Under the pieces are notes generated by a model that did no database searches, was not told the origin of the DNA, and saw nothing but the letters and a program-made list of their open reading frames with translations. A stretch of 64,000 nucleotides of DNA from Bacteroidota bacterium. Lineage in GTDB: Bacteria > Bacteroidota > Ignavibacteria > Palsa-1295. Each line of letters starts with the position of its first letter. Positions within the stretch are counted from its first letter, which is position 1. Both the position numbers and the translations under genes were made by a program. The stretch lies in assembly GCA_018266755.1 (NCBI GenBank), contig JAFDZW010000005.1:124001-188000 (forward strand), given 5' to 3'. This document shows positions 16,634 through 26,776 of this stretch, in pieces.

Positions 16634-19579
16634 TTACTGAGCTAGCTCTTGTTCCAAGAACAGGCCGGTATAACTTCCCGTCTTCTTATGGGTACGGGCA
16701 ACATCGGCTGGCGTACCTTCCGAGATAATACGACCGCCTCCTTCGCCACCTTCTGGTCCGAGATCGATGATCCAATCTGCCATCTTGATAACGTCCATGT
16801 TATGCTCGATGACGACGACAGTGTTGCCTCGCGAGCGCAGCTCGAGTAAGACTGTAAGTAAATGCTTTACGTCTTGGAAATGAAGACCAGTAGTGGGTTC
16901 GTCAAGAATATAAAGTGTCTTGCCCGTAGCCACCTTGCTCAGCTCGGTTGCGAGTTTGACACGCTGAGCTTCGCCCCCGGAAAGCGTCGGAGCCTGCTGA
17001 CCCAGACGGATATAGCCGAGACCGACACTATCCAAGGCATCGAGTTTCCGTCTGATGCGGGGAATATCGGTAAAGACTTCCAGTGCATCGGTGACACTCA
17101 TGGCAAGAATGTCTGCGATCGAGTGGCCTTTGAAATGGACCTCAAGGGTTTCCCGGTTGTATCGTTTACCCTGGCATGTTTCGCAAGTTACCAGAACGTC
17201 AGGGAGGAAGTTCATCTCGATCTTCTTCATCCCGGCACCTTCGCAGTCTTCGCAGCGGCCCCCCTTCACGTTGAAGCTAAAACGACCGACCTTGTAGCCT
17301 CGAATCTTCGATTCGGACAGCGCGGCAAAGAAATCCCGAATATGCGTGAACAGCCCCGTGTATGTCGCCGGGTTCGAGCGAGGCGTCCTGCCGATCGGCG
17401 TTTGATCGATCTCAATCACCTTATCGATCTTGTCGAGCCCCTCGATATGCGCATACGGGAGCGGGACGACATTCGAATTGAAGAAATGTCGCTGCAGGAT
17501 CGGCGCGAGGGTTTCATTGACCAACGTCGATTTTCCGGAGCCACTCACACCGGTGATGCAGGTCAGTGTGCCGATCGGGATCTTTAGGTTGGTGGATTTA
17601 AGATTATTGCCCGTTGCACCTTGCAGTTCGAGAAATTCCGTACCAACAACCGTCGAATCGCGATCCGGATGAAGAGATTCTCTTCCCGAAAGATACATCG
17701 CCGTCGGGGATTCTTCCGTAACAAAAAAGTCACCAGCGGCCACGGCTTCGCCCTGTTTGAAGAGTTCGGGCGTCGCATACGCTACGATCTTTCCGCCATA
17801 TTCTCCGGCAGCCGGACCGATATCGGCGATAAGATCGGCCGACAGCATCATATCGCGGTCATGCTCGACGACAACTACGGTATTTCCGATATCGCGTAGC
17901 TGTTCGAGTGAATGGATGAGGCGTTGATTGTCTCGCTGATGAAGGCCGATGCTCGGTTCGTCGAGAATATAGAGAACCCCCACAAGCTGGGTACCGATCT
18001 GGGTAGCAAGTCGAATTCGTTGCGATTCACCCCCGCTCAGGGTCTTGGCCGGACGATCGAGAGATAGATATTCCAGCCCGACGTTGAGCAAGAAATCGAC
18101 GCGGGTAAGGATCTCGTTGACGATCGGTTTTGCGATCAGGGCAGCGTTGCCTTCAAAGGTCAGTTTCGAGACGTGCTGTTTCAATCGATTCAGCGAATAC
18201 GTCACCATATCCTGAATATTCTGCTGCTCGATTCGAACGAACAATGCTTCCGGTTTCAGGCGTCCGCCATTGCAGGTAGGGCAAGTTTTGCCTGCCATAA
18301 ACTGTTCGGCCCATTCGCGCATCGAGTCGGTAGCATCTTTCTCGACAGCTTGCCGCAGCAATGCCATGATGCCGGCAAATTTTATATGATAGGTATGCTC
18401 TCGGCCCGAATCACTTTTCCACTCAACCGCCAGCTTCTGATCTCCCGAGCCGTTGATGAGTATATCCTTCAACGATTTTGGAAGCGACTTATAGGGCTTT
18501 TCTATCGATGCGTTATAGTGATCGAAGAGAGATTCTACCTGGGCCCACAACCAATTCTTCCGCTTCTTTCCAAGCGGGAGCAGAGCGCCTTCTTCGAGGC
18601 TTTGTGTTTCGTCACCGAGAATAAGGGCCGGATCGAAATCGCGAACATCGCCTAAACCATGACAGGTCGTGCAGGCGCCGATAGGGGAGTTGAAGGAGAA
18701 TGTGTTTGGTTGCGGCTCTTCGTACGAACGTCCGCACTTCGGACAGGAAAGCTTTTCACTGAAGAGCAGTTCTGACGTATATCCTCCTGGCTCTTCGGCA
18801 AGCACTGTAATGAGCCCTTTGCCGAGCTTCAGTGCGCTCTCGACCGACTTTGCCAGACGTTCGCTCGATGTATCGGAATGGACGATACGGTCAATGACCA
18901 GTTCGATTGTATGGACCTTGTAGCGGTCGACCTGCATGCCGTCGAGCAGATCTTTCAGTTCGCCGTCGATGCGCACCTTTGTAAAGCCCATGCGAAGCGC
19001 CTCAGCGAACAGTTCGCGGTAGTGACCTTTTCGGGCTCTGACGTACGTTGCAAGAATCGTGAGCTTTGTACCGGCAGGATTCGAGGCAATTGCTTCGATG
19101 ATCTGATCGAGTGACTGTCGTTGAACGGGAATGTCACAGTTAGTACAATACTGAGTCCCGAGTCTGGCAAAGAGCAGTCGGAGAAAATCATATATTTCGG
19201 TTACGGTCCCGACCGTCGAACGAGGGGAGTTGCCGATCGTTTTCTGCTCGATGGACACTGCCGGAGCAAGTCCTTCGATGGAATCGACGTCTGGCCGTTC
19301 CATCATGTCCAGAAATTGCCGGGCGTAGGCCGAAAGACTCTCTACATAGCGCCGCTGACCTTCGGCATAGATCGTATCGAATGCGAGCGACGATTTCCCG
19401 CTGCCGGAGATTCCGGTGATCACGACCAATTTCTCTCGCGGTACGACGAGATCGACGTTTCGAAGATTATGGACACGGGCTCCGCGAACGATAATCGCAT
19501 CCTGCGAAGCCGGAGAGGCCTCCGGTTCGCTCGATACTGGTGTTTTCGCTTTTGTTTTAGCCATTCGCTGCTTGCCCAT
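16634..19579 (-). CDS. uvrA: excinuclease ABC subunit A
   Basis: ATP-dependent damage recognition subunit of nucleotide excision repair, 981 residues. Two ABC modules are present: Walker A GISGSGKS at 56-63 and again GVSGSGKS in the second half, with signature [12 protein letters not shown] and [12 protein letters not shown] and Walker [12 protein letters not shown] and [11 protein letters not shown]. Zinc-binding sites are seen as CPKCGRSY...CTTCHG and CEDCEGAG...CETCQG. The N terminus has about 25 extra low-complexity residues before the conserved [13 protein letters not shown]. An alternative start at 19564 exists; 19579 has AAAGG 9-10 bases before it. It stands alone on the minus strand, divergent from pyrB. 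Confidence 0.97.
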   Translation of the reverse strand: MGKQRMAKTKAKTPVSSEPEASPASQDAIIVRGARVHNLRNVDLVVPREKLVVITGISGSGKSSLAFDTIYAEGQRRYVESLSAYARQFLDMMERPDVDSIEGLAPAVSIEQKTIGNSPRSTVGTVTEIYDFLRLLFARLGTQYCTNCDIPVQRQSLDQIIEAIASNPAGTKLTILATYVRARKGHYRELFAEALRMGFTKVRIDGELKDLLDGMQVDRYKVHTIELVIDRIVHSDTSSERLAKSVESALKLGKGLITVLAEEPGGYTSELLFSEKLSCPKCGRSYEEPQPNTFSFNSPIGACTTCHGLGDVRDFDPALILGDETQSLEEGALLPLGKKRKNWLWAQVESLFDHYNASIEKPYKSLPKSLKDILINGSGDQKLAVEWKSDSGREHTYHIKFAGIMALLRQAVEKDATDSMREWAEQFMAGKTCPTCNGGRLKPEALFVRIEQQNIQDMVTYSLNRLKQHVSKLTFEGNAALIAKPIVNEILTRVDFLLNVGLEYLSLDRPAKTLSGGESQRIRLATQIGTQLVGVLYILDEPSIGLHQRDNQRLIHSLEQLRDIGNTVVVVEHDRDMMLSADLIADIGPAAGEYGGKIVAYATPELFKQGEAVAAGDFFVTEESPTAMYLSGRESLHPDRDSTVVGTEFLELQGATGNNLKSTNLKIPIGTLTCITGVSGSGKSTLVNETLAPILQRHFFNSNVVPLPYAHIEGLDKIDKVIEIDQTPIGRTPRSNPATYTGLFTHIRDFFAALSESKIRGYKVGRFSFNVKGGRCEDCEGAGMKKIEMNFLPDVLVTCETCQGKRYNRETLEVHFKGHSIADILAMSVTDALEVFTDIPRIRRKLDALDSVGLGYIRLGQQAPTLSGGEAQRVKLATELSKVATGKTLYILDEPTTGLHFQDVKHLLTVLLELRSRGNTVVVIEHNMDVIKMADWIIDLGPEGGEGGGRIISEGTPADVARTHKKTGSYTGLFLEQELAQ

Positions 19580-19645
19580 GACACGCCTTTTTATGCGTAT
19601 TGAAACGGTATAATCTTATGAAAACAATTTGTAGGTTCCAATTGG

Positions 19646-19673
19646 TTGCCTGGGGATATTCGCCGTATATTTA
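19646..19673 (+). promoter_or_regulatory. candidate pyrB promoter
   Basis: TTG at 19646-19648 and TATATTTA at 19666-19673, 17 bases apart, resemble a TTG/TAnnTTTG promoter. The pyrB start lies 19 bases further on. One mismatch in the -7 element; not tested. Confidence 0.3.
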
Positions 19674-19691
19674 TTGTTCTAAGGCGATATA

Positions 19692-20615
19692 ATGAACAGA
19701 GATCTTCTCGGGATTCGACATCTGGCAGCCGAAGAGATAATGATGATTCTCTCGCGGTCGGAGCACTTCATGTCCCTTCTCGATTCTACCGACCCCTTCC
19801 CAGCAATAACGACACTTCAGGGACGCACCTTCGCGAATCTCTTTTTTGAAAATTCAACCCGCACACGATCTTCGTTCGAGTTGGCGGAGCGTCGGCTTGG
19901 GGCATCACTCGTATCACTGTCGATGCAGACCAGCAGCCTCTCGAAAGGGGAAACCCTGCTCGATACGGTCAAGGTGATCACTGCCATGAAGATCGATGCC
20001 ATCGTGGTACGGCATCAGTCGGCCGGTGTTCCGGATCTTCTGCGTCGCCATCTGCCCGACCATATTCGCATCGTGAATGCAGGCGATGGCGCTGGGGAAC
20101 ATCCTACGCAGGCGCTGCTCGATGCAGCGACTCTTGTCGAACGCTTCGGCTCGTTGAAGGGCAAAAAGATTGTGATCGCAGGTGATATCCGGCATTCTCG
20201 TGTCGCACGATCGAATATATTCGCGCTGAAGAAACTCGGCGCTTCCGTTGCAGTTGTCGGCCCGACAACACTTCTGCCTGTCGGATTCTCGGAGGTGTTT
20301 GGAGTTTCCGTTCATACCGATCTGGAAGAAGCGCTCGCCGGAGCTGATGCATTAATCGCTCTGCGCATTCAGCGTGAACGACAGGATAAGGCATATTTCC
20401 CGGATGCCGAAGAATTTCGAACTTTGTACGGCCTCACCGAAGAACGACGATTACGGTACCCGCACTTGCCGATCTTACACCCGGGACCGGTAAATCGTGG
20501 GATCGAGTTGGACGACGATGCAATGGATTCAGCTACATCACTGATCTTTCGCCAGGTGCGTCGGGGTGTCGCCGTGCGACTTGCTGTGCTCGAATGGATA
20601 TTTTCCGATAATTAA
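19692..20615 (+). CDS. pyrB: aspartate carbamoyltransferase catalytic subunit
   Basis: Joins carbamoyl phosphate and aspartate to give carbamoyl aspartate, the committed step of pyrimidine synthesis. It has 307 residues, the usual length. The carbamoyl phosphate site FFENSTRTRSSFE (STRTR at 55-59), VRHQSAGVPDLL, AGDGAGEHPTQALLD and the aspartate-site end LHPGPVNRGIE are all present. No pyrI regulatory subunit is adjacent, so it is likely of the unregulated trimer type or partnered with dihydroorotase. The pyrC gene starts 3 bases after its stop. Confidence 0.96.
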   Translation: MNRDLLGIRHLAAEEIMMILSRSEHFMSLLDSTDPFPAITTLQGRTFANLFFENSTRTRSSFELAERRLGASLVSLSMQTSSLSKGETLLDTVKVITAMKIDAIVVRHQSAGVPDLLRRHLPDHIRIVNAGDGAGEHPTQALLDAATLVERFGSLKGKKIVIAGDIRHSRVARSNIFALKKLGASVAVVGPTTLLPVGFSEVFGVSVHTDLEEALAGADALIALRIQRERQDKAYFPDAEEFRTLYGLTEERRLRYPHLPILHPGPVNRGIELDDDAMDSATSLIFRQVRRGVAVRLAVLEWIFSDN

Positions 20616-20618
20616 CCT

Positions 20619-21902
20619 ATGCATATTGTACTGCGCAACTGCAGAATTGTCGATCCGATCACTCAAACCGATCGCTCCGCGATTGACATTGAGATTTCCA
20701 ACGGCATGATCGTCGCTATCGGCGAATCGCTCTCGGCAGTCGATGCAACAGTGTACGATCTTTCCGGCATGGTGGTTGCGCCCGGCTTTTTCGATATGCA
20801 TGTGCATTTACGCGAACCGGGGCAAGAGTATAAAGAAACCATCGCATCCGGAACCGCCGCCGCCGCACAGGGGGGCTTTACAGGCATTTGCTGCATGCCG
20901 AATACGTCTCCGTCAATTTCCGATCCGTTCGTCGTATCGTACATTAAGGAAAAAGCACACAATAATCTTGTCGATGTCGAGATCTGTGGTACGATGACGA
21001 AAAGTCGCAAGGGAGATGAACTGGCTCCTATCGGCTCGCTATCGGAAGCGGGGGTTCGAATGATTTCCGATGATGGCAGCGCAGTTGCAAGTGCCGAGGT
21101 CATGCGTCGGGTGCTTGAATATGCGAAGATGTTCGACATGCTCTGTACACAACATTGCGAAGAACATGCAATGACAAAAGGTACATGCATGCACGAAGGC
21201 GCAGTCAGCACAAAGCTTGGTCTGCCGGGATACCCATCCGTCGCAGAAGATATTATCGTTGCACGCGATATACTACTCACCGAGTATGTCGGTGGCGTCC
21301 GTTATCATGCGGCCCACCTTTCGACGAAGCAATCGGTCGAATTGGTACGTGTTGCAAAACGCAAGGGGATAGCAGTCACATGCGAAGTCACCCCGCACCA
21401 TTTTGTACTAACGGATGCCGCTGTCGAAACGCACTGGGGTAATGCAAAGATGAACCCTCCGCTTCGCGAACAACATGATATTGACGCGATCATCGAAGGA
21501 TTGCAAGACGGCACAATCGACTGCATCGCAACGGATCATGCTCCGCATGCTCGAAGCGAGAAGGAGACTGACATGATGACCGCCGCTTATGGCATTATCG
21601 GCTTAGAAACCGCCGTCGGTCTTGGTGTAACTCATCTCGTGCAGACCGGCAAACTCACCCTGATGCAGTATATCGAAAAGTGCTCTACGAATCCGCGCAA
21701 GATATTACGACTTGATCCGATCACGATCGGCGTCGGTGAACAGGCAAATCTTACGATTATCGACATGGGACAGAAATGGACCTTCCGTGACGAGGATATT
21801 CGTAGTAAATCACATAATACGCCGTTTGTCGGCAGCGAGCTCGTCGGCAGACCAGTTGGTGTGATTAATAATGGGAAGTATCAGGGAGCGATATTCTCGT
21901 AG
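20619..21902 (+). CDS. pyrC: dihydroorotase
   Basis: Zinc amidohydrolase closing carbamoyl aspartate to dihydroorotate, third step of pyrimidine synthesis. The 427 residues fit the long, type I dihydroorotase form that usually pairs with PyrB. Metal ligands appear as His61 and His63 in FDMHVHLREPG; further active-site parts are CMPNTSPS, HHF in EVTPHHFVLTD, and the metal Asp in ATDHAPHA. The C terminus VGVINNGKYQ is typical. Gene order pyrB-pyrC with 3 bases between them supports one transcript, which continues into the histidine kinase gene 21 bases later. Confidence 0.96.
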   Translation: MHIVLRNCRIVDPITQTDRSAIDIEISNGMIVAIGESLSAVDATVYDLSGMVVAPGFFDMHVHLREPGQEYKETIASGTAAAAQGGFTGICCMPNTSPSISDPFVVSYIKEKAHNNLVDVEICGTMTKSRKGDELAPIGSLSEAGVRMISDDGSAVASAEVMRRVLEYAKMFDMLCTQHCEEHAMTKGTCMHEGAVSTKLGLPGYPSVAEDIIVARDILLTEYVGGVRYHAAHLSTKQSVELVRVAKRKGIAVTCEVTPHHFVLTDAAVETHWGNAKMNPPLREQHDIDAIIEGLQDGTIDCIATDHAPHARSEKETDMMTAAYGIIGLETAVGLGVTHLVQTGKLTLMQYIEKCSTNPRKILRLDPITIGVGEQANLTIIDMGQKWTFRDEDIRSKSHNTPFVGSELVGRPVGVINNGKYQGAIFS

Positions 21903-21923
21903 CGAGAAGAAGCATCCGCACGT

Positions 21924-24900
21924 ATGGAGACAAACAGTCATTCGTTCGGGACAACTGTTCATCGGCTACGGTCCGACTCGCGTGCGTTTCTGACTGCACA
22001 TTCGTTATTTCGTAAAACGCTACTCGTGCTGTTGTTACTTGCCGCGGGGGCAAGATTCGTATTATTCGTAGCAGAAGGGATACGCCCGTCGGCCTCACAA
22101 GAACGGAAGCGGATTGTAGAAGAACAGACGAAAGACGCACAATTCGAACTTCAGAAAACACATCTGATTTCCGGCTTCCTTTTAGATTCGATCGCAAATG
22201 ATGGCCTGATCAATTTCTACGTCCAGTACAGCAGCCCGAGCGCTTCCGAAGCGTTTTTGCGCAATCGGGCGAGCCAGTGGCTCAAACAATTTTCTCAGGC
22301 CGATGCCAACGGAAGAAAACGGGCCGATGCGGATCTATCGATGGCTCTTTACGATGTCAATGGAAGACTGAGGGCGAGGTACATACCTGCCCTCAACTCT
22401 CCCGCTCCCGATACGCTCTTTGCGTCGGGTGCAATACTCGATCGTCGGTCGCGACTTTCGGAGATTGACAGTACAACCCAACTACTGACGTATAGCACCT
22501 ATCGACGACTCTTCTCGAAACAGGGCATGCCAATCGGGTACGTTCTGATTCGGCGAACATTGGCTTCGCGCACTGTCGATGATTCTATTCTAGAACATGT
22601 ATGGCATTGGAGCGCAACCCCTTCGCAACCGCACTCATCGGAAGCCGCAGAATTTATTGCAGCAGGGGCCGGTTCGCCCGAGGGCACACTCTATCTTGAT
22701 TCTAACGAACACAGCACACGAATCGGATACCTTTCTGCTGGCCACATAGACCTTGATCTCCGCTGGCGTAATTCCGAGATCCGTATTGTGTTCGTCTGCA
22801 TCGAAGCAATTTCAGAGATACTCCTCGCCGTTTTCCTTTTTCTGCTCCTCCCACGTGTCCTCGAACGCTTGACACCCTCGGCGGATGAATATGGTAGTCT
22901 TGCTCAAGTATTGGCTATTGCCACTGTTGCAGGATGGCTTATTCTCATCCTCTCGGGGAGCGTTCCCGACTTGGTGCAGCTCGTATTACGCATCACACCG
23001 TCGTCAAACGCAGAACATCTGTGGGACACACTGTTTGCACTTCCCAAATGGGGGGTACATTCCGGTGCATTGATCTGGCTCGGTCTGCTTCTTGCTTCGC
23101 TCGCAACCCGAGTAACGAAAGAGACAAACGTCGGACGTCAAACCGCACGTTGGGGAGCATTAGTAGTATGGTGCGTTTTGCCCGCAATATTGATTGGAGC
23201 ACGAGACTTCCTATTTCCGATCCCTGCATCGACTGTTCCTCTTGTCTCGAATAGAATTCTCGAGGTTCTTACTTCCATCGGCATACTGTCACTGTTGTTT
23301 GCCTTCGCACAGTATTGTATTCAATTACTACACACGTTTTCGTTTCGTCCGGCTGTTACCAAAGGCATTGCCGCTGCAATCTTTCTTCTTCAATGCTGCG
23401 GCATTGCATTGGTGTCGACAGTGATTTGGGCGCCAGAGGTGTATTATTGGGGGTGGATATGCAGTATAGGAATCATAGCAGCCATTCCATTTATTTCAGG
23501 CCTTCGGAGCATCCAATGGGTGCGTCAGCGCCTTCATCCCGTCGTTCTTTCCATAGCGCTCTGCGCCTTTGTCTCTCTCGGAGTTCTGAACCACCTGCAT
23601 ACCGACGAACAAGGTCAGACGTCGCTGCAAACACGCAAGCCTCTTCCGTCACCAACGCAAATCCTGGTTGAATATATCGCCGCGACCGCAGACAGTACAA
23701 CTCGCTCGGCCGCCGAATATCATACGCGAGCCATCGATTTTTGGCGAGAGTATCACCGGCGGACGCCGGAGATCGGCCTTTTCTTCGTTCTGAGAGAACG
23801 CATCAGTGGTAGACTGCTTGAGCAAATATCGACGGCAAACTTTCCACTCGGCCTAATACCGACCGGCGATACACAAACGGTCGCCGAATTTGACGATACC
23901 GATATCTCGGTACGACACGGCGAATTGACCGACTCGATTGGCGGTATGAGACTTGCACGAATTCTCGGAGCAAACAGAGCACAGTTTCAGTATGACTTGA
24001 TACTACGGCGAGCGGTAGGCCAGCCTGTGTTTCCTAGTGTTCGTGTCGGTTCGGTAATCTGGGACGGGCATATGGTAGCATCATCGGGGAGCGCCCATTC
24101 GCGTCAGCCCCTGCACCAATTCGTCGCACTGCTGTTATGCCTCTCTCTTATTCTGTTTCTTGGTTTTCTGCTCGAACTCGTCGGGCGGTGCGTAATTGAC
24201 CATACGCTCAGACCCTATGTCAGTCTCCAAGGGCGATTGATCGTTCTGGCAAGTATAGTATTTGCCGGCGGATCGGTTGCAGTATTCATATTATCCCAAG
24301 AGGCTCTCAATACGCATAGCGATACCGTAGCGCGGGCAGTATTTGATCGCAACGTGCAGCAGGTTCGCCGTCTGCTGCTCTCGACTCCCCGGATCGACTC
24401 GTTAACGGTGATCGATCGACACATCGCCTCCGCTGCAGAGCAACTGAATTGCGATATCGCACTCTATGACGATAATGGCTTGCTCTTATCGACGTCTGCT
24501 CCGGAAGCATACCACTATGATATTTTATCGCCGTTACTTCCATCGTCATTAATGACGGTAGATCAACACCAATCCGGGTTAGGCGAACCGGTTCGCGCAT
24601 CATTGCTCGGTAGGTTTCCGGCATTTGCAGAAGCTGGCAGTATTCGGGTTGCCGGAAAGTACAGAACGATTCGATTCCTTGTCGTCCAGCGGCAATTGAC
24701 ATTCGACCTGCTTCGTTCTGGCGTTTCAATTCCGTTGGTCGATTCTCTTATACTTGGCTCATTGCTACTATTATTCGTAGCATCGTACGCCGCTACCCGG
24801 TGGGCCGTTCCGATCCGAGGACTTCGTCGTGCCGCAGAAGAGATCGCTTCCGGCATACCGATCACCATGCTTCCAGCCGCACGCTCTGATGAGATCGGCG

Positions 24901-25655
24901 ACCTTGTGGCATCGTTCGCCAAAATGAATGCGGAGCTGGTGTCACGACGGGAAGAAGTGGCACAAGTCGAACGTGAAGGGGCGTGGAAAGAAATGGCACG
25001 TCAGGTTGCCCATGAGATCAAAAACCCACTGACGCCGATGAAGCTCTCGATCCAACATGTTCAACATGCATTTGAACATCAGGACTCGAATTTCCCGAAT
25101 ATCTTTCGGCGCGTGTTGCGCACCATGACCGAACAGATCGACGTGCTGACGAGGATCGCAACGGAATTTGCCCGATTCGGGGAAATGCCCCGTCGTCGAT
25201 ATGCGTTTGTCACGCTTCGAACCGTTGTTGAAAGTGCGGTAGCGCTTTTCGATGCTGAGCGTTCTCATATCCGCTTTGCGATCGACCTGCCAACAAACCT
25301 ATCCAAGATCTATGCAGACGAAGAAGAATTTCGTCGGGCACTTGTCAACCTGATCAAGAATGCGGTTCAAGCCATTTCTGGGTGGGGGATCATACTCATT
25401 AGCGCAGAAGAACGGAGTGGGTTGATCCATATTAAGATCAGCGACTCCGGTATCGGGATGAAGCCGGATACTGTCAGCAAAGCCTTCGACCCGAACTTCT
25501 CTACAAAGACCAGCGGGATGGGGCTTGGACTTGCGATCGTCAAGAAAACGATTACAAATATGAGCGGGACGATCCGAGTCGAGAGCGAACTTGGAAAGGG
25601 AACAACGTTCTTCATCGAACTCCCCGCACGCGATCCGAACGCAATCCAGGGTTAA
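21924..25655 (+). CDS. large NtrY-like membrane sensor histidine kinase
   Basis: A 1243-residue kinase. The N-terminal two thirds hold about ten hydrophobic segments separated by extracytoplasmic stretches. The last is followed by a HAMP-like region (WAVPIRGLRRAAEEIASG) and the kinase core. H box HEIKNPLTPMK has the phospho-acceptor His1030; the N box NLIKNAVQ is near 1140, then DSGIGM and GMGLGLAIVKK. The H box with NPLTP and the preceding 'REGAWKEMARQVA' are typical of the NtrY family. No response regulator lies nearby, so the partner is unknown. It follows pyrC by 21 bases and is probably cotranscribed, which is unusual for this kinase type. Its stop codon shares the TTAA at 25652-25655 with the convergent nrnA gene. 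Confidence 0.88.
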   Translation: METNSHSFGTTVHRLRSDSRAFLTAHSLFRKTLLVLLLLAAGARFVLFVAEGIRPSASQERKRIVEEQTKDAQFELQKTHLISGFLLDSIANDGLINFYVQYSSPSASEAFLRNRASQWLKQFSQADANGRKRADADLSMALYDVNGRLRARYIPALNSPAPDTLFASGAILDRRSRLSEIDSTTQLLTYSTYRRLFSKQGMPIGYVLIRRTLASRTVDDSILEHVWHWSATPSQPHSSEAAEFIAAGAGSPEGTLYLDSNEHSTRIGYLSAGHIDLDLRWRNSEIRIVFVCIEAISEILLAVFLFLLLPRVLERLTPSADEYGSLAQVLAIATVAGWLILILSGSVPDLVQLVLRITPSSNAEHLWDTLFALPKWGVHSGALIWLGLLLASLATRVTKETNVGRQTARWGALVVWCVLPAILIGARDFLFPIPASTVPLVSNRILEVLTSIGILSLLFAFAQYCIQLLHTFSFRPAVTKGIAAAIFLLQCCGIALVSTVIWAPEVYYWGWICSIGIIAAIPFISGLRSIQWVRQRLHPVVLSIALCAFVSLGVLNHLHTDEQGQTSLQTRKPLPSPTQILVEYIAATADSTTRSAAEYHTRAIDFWREYHRRTPEIGLFFVLRERISGRLLEQISTANFPLGLIPTGDTQTVAEFDDTDISVRHGELTDSIGGMRLARILGANRAQFQYDLILRRAVGQPVFPSVRVGSVIWDGHMVASSGSAHSRQPLHQFVALLLCLSLILFLGFLLELVGRCVIDHTLRPYVSLQGRLIVLASIVFAGGSVAVFILSQEALNTHSDTVARAVFDRNVQQVRRLLLSTPRIDSLTVIDRHIASAAEQLNCDIALYDDNGLLLSTSAPEAYHYDILSPLLPSSLMTVDQHQSGLGEPVRASLLGRFPAFAEAGSIRVAGKYRTIRFLVVQRQLTFDLLRSGVSIPLVDSLILGSLLLLFVASYAATRWAVPIRGLRRAAEEIASGIPITMLPAARSDEIGDLVASFAKMNAELVSRREEVAQVEREGAWKEMARQVAHEIKNPLTPMKLSIQHVQHAFEHQDSNFPNIFRRVLRTMTEQIDVLTRIATEFARFGEMPRRRYAFVTLRTVVESAVALFDAERSHIRFAIDLPTNLSKIYADEEEFRRALVNLIKNAVQAISGWGIILISAEERSGLIHIKISDSGIGMKPDTVSKAFDPNFSTKTSGMGLGLAIVKKTITNMSGTIRVESELGKGTTFFIELPARDPNAIQG

Positions 25656-26677
25656 GAGATCGGTTTGTTCAGTTCGCGCTCAACGGCAACAAGAACCTCT
25701 GCTTTGAGATCGTGATACGATATCTCCCGGAAAATACGTGCCCCTGCGGCATTGAAGTGTCCATTTCCACCAAATTGCTTCGCAACTTCGGCAGCCGAGC
25801 GTTTGCCGCGAGAGCGAAAACTGATCTTCCACCCTTCTTTGAGTTCGAGAAAGAAGATCGAGTACTCGATCGTAGCGACCTGAAGAGGGAATTGAACAAA
25901 GCCGTCCACCTCTTCGGGTACTGCCGCCGCCTCGGTAAGGTCTGCCTGCGTGATCACTTGCGTTGCCAGTCGTTCGTCGAAGAATAGCTCCAACGAACTG
26001 AGACATTTTCCGATCAGCTTTATTCTCGCTACGCGCGCAGTATTGTATGTTTCGTTGTAGCTGCGAACGGGGTCCGCGCCTCTATCAAGCAAGTCGGCAG
26101 AAATTCTCAGGATATCGGAATCGGTGCGTGGGAAACGGAAACTACCGGTATCCGTCATGATTGCCACATACAACCCCTGCGCACTTTTCGGCGTGATCGA
26201 GCCGCCGAGCGTATTCATGCTATCGGAAACCAACCGATAGATCATTTCACCCGTCGAGGTCGCATCAGTATCGATAAACCGCGCTTTGGCAAATTCCTTC
26301 GGTTCGAGATGATGGTCGATCAGAACCGTATTCGGATGTTCTACGAGCAAGGAGGAAAGCGATTTGGAGCGGTCAGGATCGTTGGTATCTAAGAGTGCAA
26401 ACACATCTGCCTCGAGAACGATGTTTCGATGTTTCGACTCGTCGAATATCTCGATCAACGGACGCTCCGCATCAAGAAACTTATAGTTCTCGGGGATTGG
26501 AGAATGATTGAAGATCCGAACGGATTTACCGATGCTCAGCAGCCATTCGGCGAGCCCGATCTCTGAGCCAAGGGCGTCGCCATCCGGATTAATATGGGTC
26601 GTCAGCACGAACGAGTGGTTCGCTCGGACGATCTCGGTAAAGGATGCAGGGTTGAATTCGTAGATGCTCTGAGCCAT
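25652..26677 (-). CDS. nrnA: DHH-family phosphoesterase (oligoribonuclease/pAp phosphatase type)
   Basis: A 341-residue DHH/DHHA1 protein that probably degrades short RNA oligonucleotides and/or converts pAp to AMP in the cytoplasm. Metal-binding motifs in order: THINPDGDALGSE (His28, Asp32, Asp34), LLDTNDPDR, and the DHH motif IDHHLEP. The C-terminal DHHA1 domain has the substrate loop FGGNGHFNAAGAR. Length and order fit NrnA. It is transcribed alone after the terminator at 26724-26756 and shares its stop-codon bases with the convergent kinase gene. Confidence 0.9.
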   Translation of the reverse strand: MAQSIYEFNPASFTEIVRANHSFVLTTHINPDGDALGSEIGLAEWLLSIGKSVRIFNHSPIPENYKFLDAERPLIEIFDESKHRNIVLEADVFALLDTNDPDRSKSLSSLLVEHPNTVLIDHHLEPKEFAKARFIDTDATSTGEMIYRLVSDSMNTLGGSITPKSAQGLYVAIMTDTGSFRFPRTDSDILRISADLLDRGADPVRSYNETYNTARVARIKLIGKCLSSLELFFDERLATQVITQADLTEAAAVPEEVDGFVQFPLQVATIEYSIFFLELKEGWKISFRSRGKRSAAEVAKQFGGNGHFNAAGARIFREISYHDLKAEVLVAVERELNKPIS

Positions 26678-26723
26678 AGGGTGTGGTCAACAGTCCCACA
26701 GAAATTGGGGTTCAGGGTCTATC

Positions 26724-26756
26724 AATAAAAAAGGCACGTAGGGTATACGTGCCTTT
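26724..26756 (-). terminator. rho-independent terminator of korB
   Basis: An 11-bp perfect stem (26730-26740 with 26746-26756, half-site AAAGGCACGTA) with a 5-base loop, followed on the minus strand by a T-rich tract (TTTTTTATTG). It is placed 20 bases after the korB stop. Confidence 0.85.
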
Positions 26757-26776
26757 CAAAATAACTACGAGGGTGA

